Shown here in pieces: positions 13,085-14,025 of a stretch of DNA of 14,025 nucleotides. The DNA comes from JBHPCZ01 sp042573625. GTDB lineage: Bacteria; Desulfobacterota; Desulfobacteria; Desulfobacterales; UBA11574. The notes under the pieces are model-generated. The model ran no database searches, was not told the origin of the DNA, and saw only the letters and a list, made by a program, of their open reading frames with translations. How positions within the stretch are numbered: position 1 is the stretch's first letter; each line of letters starts with the position of its first letter. The position numbers were made by a program, and so were the translations under genes. The stretch covers positions 1 to 14,025 of the forward strand of contig JBHPCZ010000091.1 of assembly GCA_042573625.1 (NCBI GenBank), given 5' to 3'.

Positions 13085-14025
13085 TTAAAGCGCGGTATTA
13101 ACCAGGTTGGGAGGCCTGTTGCCTTTTAGACCCTCGACCATGTTTTCAGCTGCCATGACTGCCATCCGCAGCCTTGTCTCTGCGGAAGCGCTGCCAATAT
13201 GGGGAGTCAGTACCACATTCTCTTCCATTTTCATCAGCGCTGGATGGACACTGGGTTCCGCCTCGAACACATCCAGCGCCGCGCCTCTGATTTGCCCGTC
13301 TTTGATCGCCGCAACCAGGGCATTTTCGTCAACCACCGGCCCTCTTGCGGTATTGATAAGAATGGCATTGTTTTTCATTCTTTTGAACGCTTCACTCGAA
13401 AACATATGCGTTGTTTTTTCGGTGAGTGGTACATGAATGCTAATAAAATCACTCTTGGAAAGGAGTTCATCGAACGCCGTAAATTCTGCGCCGTATTCCT
13501 TCTCGGGCACTTCCTTTCTGGACGAACTAAAATAAATGACCCGCATGTCAAAGCCTCTGTGGGCTCTTCTGGCAACCGCCTGCCCAATTGCACCCATGCC
13601 GACGATGCCGATGGTTTTTCCGTAGATGTCGATTCCCATTTGCGGCTGCATGAGTTGCCAGTATTTAAACTTTCCCGCCCGGATGTATTTATCGGCTTCA
13701 GGTATCCTTCGGGCAGCGCTCAACAACAGAGCAAAGGCCAAGTCTGCCGTGGTCTCTGTCAGAACTCCCGGCGTATTGGTCACCATGATACCTCGACGGG
13801 TTGCGGCGTCAATATCGATATTGTCATAGCCCACTGCAATGTTGGAAATCATCTTCAGAGATGGCAGTTCATCCATTATCTGTGAATCGATCCGGTCGTT
13901 GAGCAGGGTGACCAATCCTGCCTTGCCTTGAGCGCTTTCGATAAGTTCCGGGGAGGGCAGGATTCTATCGGTGTTGTTTATCTCAATTGTATGGTGCTCC
14001 TGCTCCAACATTTCTATGGCTTCCC
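13085..14025 (-). CDS. D-2-hydroxyacid dehydrogenase (glyoxylate/hydroxypyruvate reductase type), N-terminus outside window
   Basis: This NAD(P)-dependent D-isomer-specific 2-hydroxyacid dehydrogenase reduces a 2-oxoacid such as glyoxylate or hydroxypyruvate. Numbering from the internal Met at 14011: the substrate loop is NIAVGYDNIDID (57-68), the Rossmann motif is GIVGMGAIGQAVARRA (135-150), and the catalytic set is Arg223 (NTARGPVVDE), Glu252 (DVFEAEP) and His271 (TPHIGS). After the second Rossmann strand comes YFSSSRK (160-166), more like NADPH-preferring members than the Asp of NAD enzymes. The frame is open to the window edge and reads E-A-I-E before that Met, so about 10-20 N-terminal residues are missing and the Met is not the start. 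It is probably the first gene of a unit with DUF2889. The exact substrate (D-glycerate versus another hydroxyacid) is unresolved. Confidence 0.92.
   Translation of the reverse strand, partial: EAIEMLEQEHHTIEINNTDRILPSPELIESAQGKAGLVTLLNDRIDSQIMDELPSLKMISNIAVGYDNIDIDAATRRGIMVTNTPGVLTETTADLAFALLLSAARRIPEADKYIRAGKFKYWQLMQPQMGIDIYGKTIGIVGMGAIGQAVARRAHRGFDMRVIYFSSSRKEVPEKEYGAEFTAFDELLSKSDFISIHVPLTEKTTHMFSSEAFKRMKNNAILINTARGPVVDENALVAAIKDGQIRGAALDVFEAEPSVHPALMKMEENVVLTPHIGSASAETRLRMAVMAAENMVEGLKGNRPPNLVNTAL

Noticed and set aside
13199..13885. 228-codon plus-strand frame opposite the dehydrogenase
   Set aside because: Shadow of a gene with intact catalytic residues on the minus strand.

Overview
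The window is 14 kb of bacterial chromosome, roughly half G+C. Its gene content best fits an anaerobic Desulfobacterota (deltaproteobacterial) genome: a cobalamin-type radical SAM enzyme, a TMTC-like membrane protein fused to TPRs, SlyD with a Cys-rich tail, UPF0371/DUF1846, a short DksA/TraR zinc-finger protein, DUF2889 and DUF6122. That placement is inference; no rRNA or tRNA is present to test it. I see no CRISPR array, integrase or complete insertion sequence.

Layout. 206-1648 (-) encodes a B12-binding/radical SAM protein. 1649-2733 is a gene-poor spacer of about 1.1 kb filled with palindromes and relics: three tandem 9-mers plus a 15-bp perfect hairpin, a compound 71-bp palindrome, a 41-bp relic of the start of a DUF1846 gene, and one copy (A) of a repeat that recurs at 11764-11901 (copy B). 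Copy A is interrupted by a 195-bp MITE-like palindrome with 17-bp terminal inverted repeats. 2734-4974 (+) encodes a multi-pass membrane protein with eight TPRs. 5106-5422 (-) is a DUF6122-family gene with an apparent one-base frameshift. 5423-5790 is largely unexplained. 5840-6793 (+) is a class II cyclic-nucleotide phosphodiesterase preceded by a good sigma70-type promoter, and 7036-7863 (+) is a voltage-gated-type K+ channel with a C-terminal zinc ribbon. 7981-8163 and 8182-8673 (-) are a small coiled-coil protein and a SlyD-like prolyl isomerase in one transcription unit. 8912-10429 (-, DUF1846) and 10601-11563 (+, GMP-synthetase-like protein lacking the glutaminase domain) are divergent across a 171-bp spacer. 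11872-12234 (-) is a DksA/TraR-type protein. 12485-13033 (-, DUF2889) lies just downstream of a D-2-hydroxyacid dehydrogenase (13085 to the window end, -) whose N-terminus is cut off by the window edge.

How they fit together. Most genes look like independent housekeeping or accessory units, not one pathway. The plausible functional couplings are SlyD with the 60-residue protein, the dehydrogenase with DUF2889, and the divergent DUF1846/GuaA-like pair. The most distinctive observation is internal to the window. The repeat shared by the 1.1-kb spacer and the 3' end of the dksA-like gene gives both the filled and the empty version of one insertion site, so the ends of the small palindromic element can be read directly.
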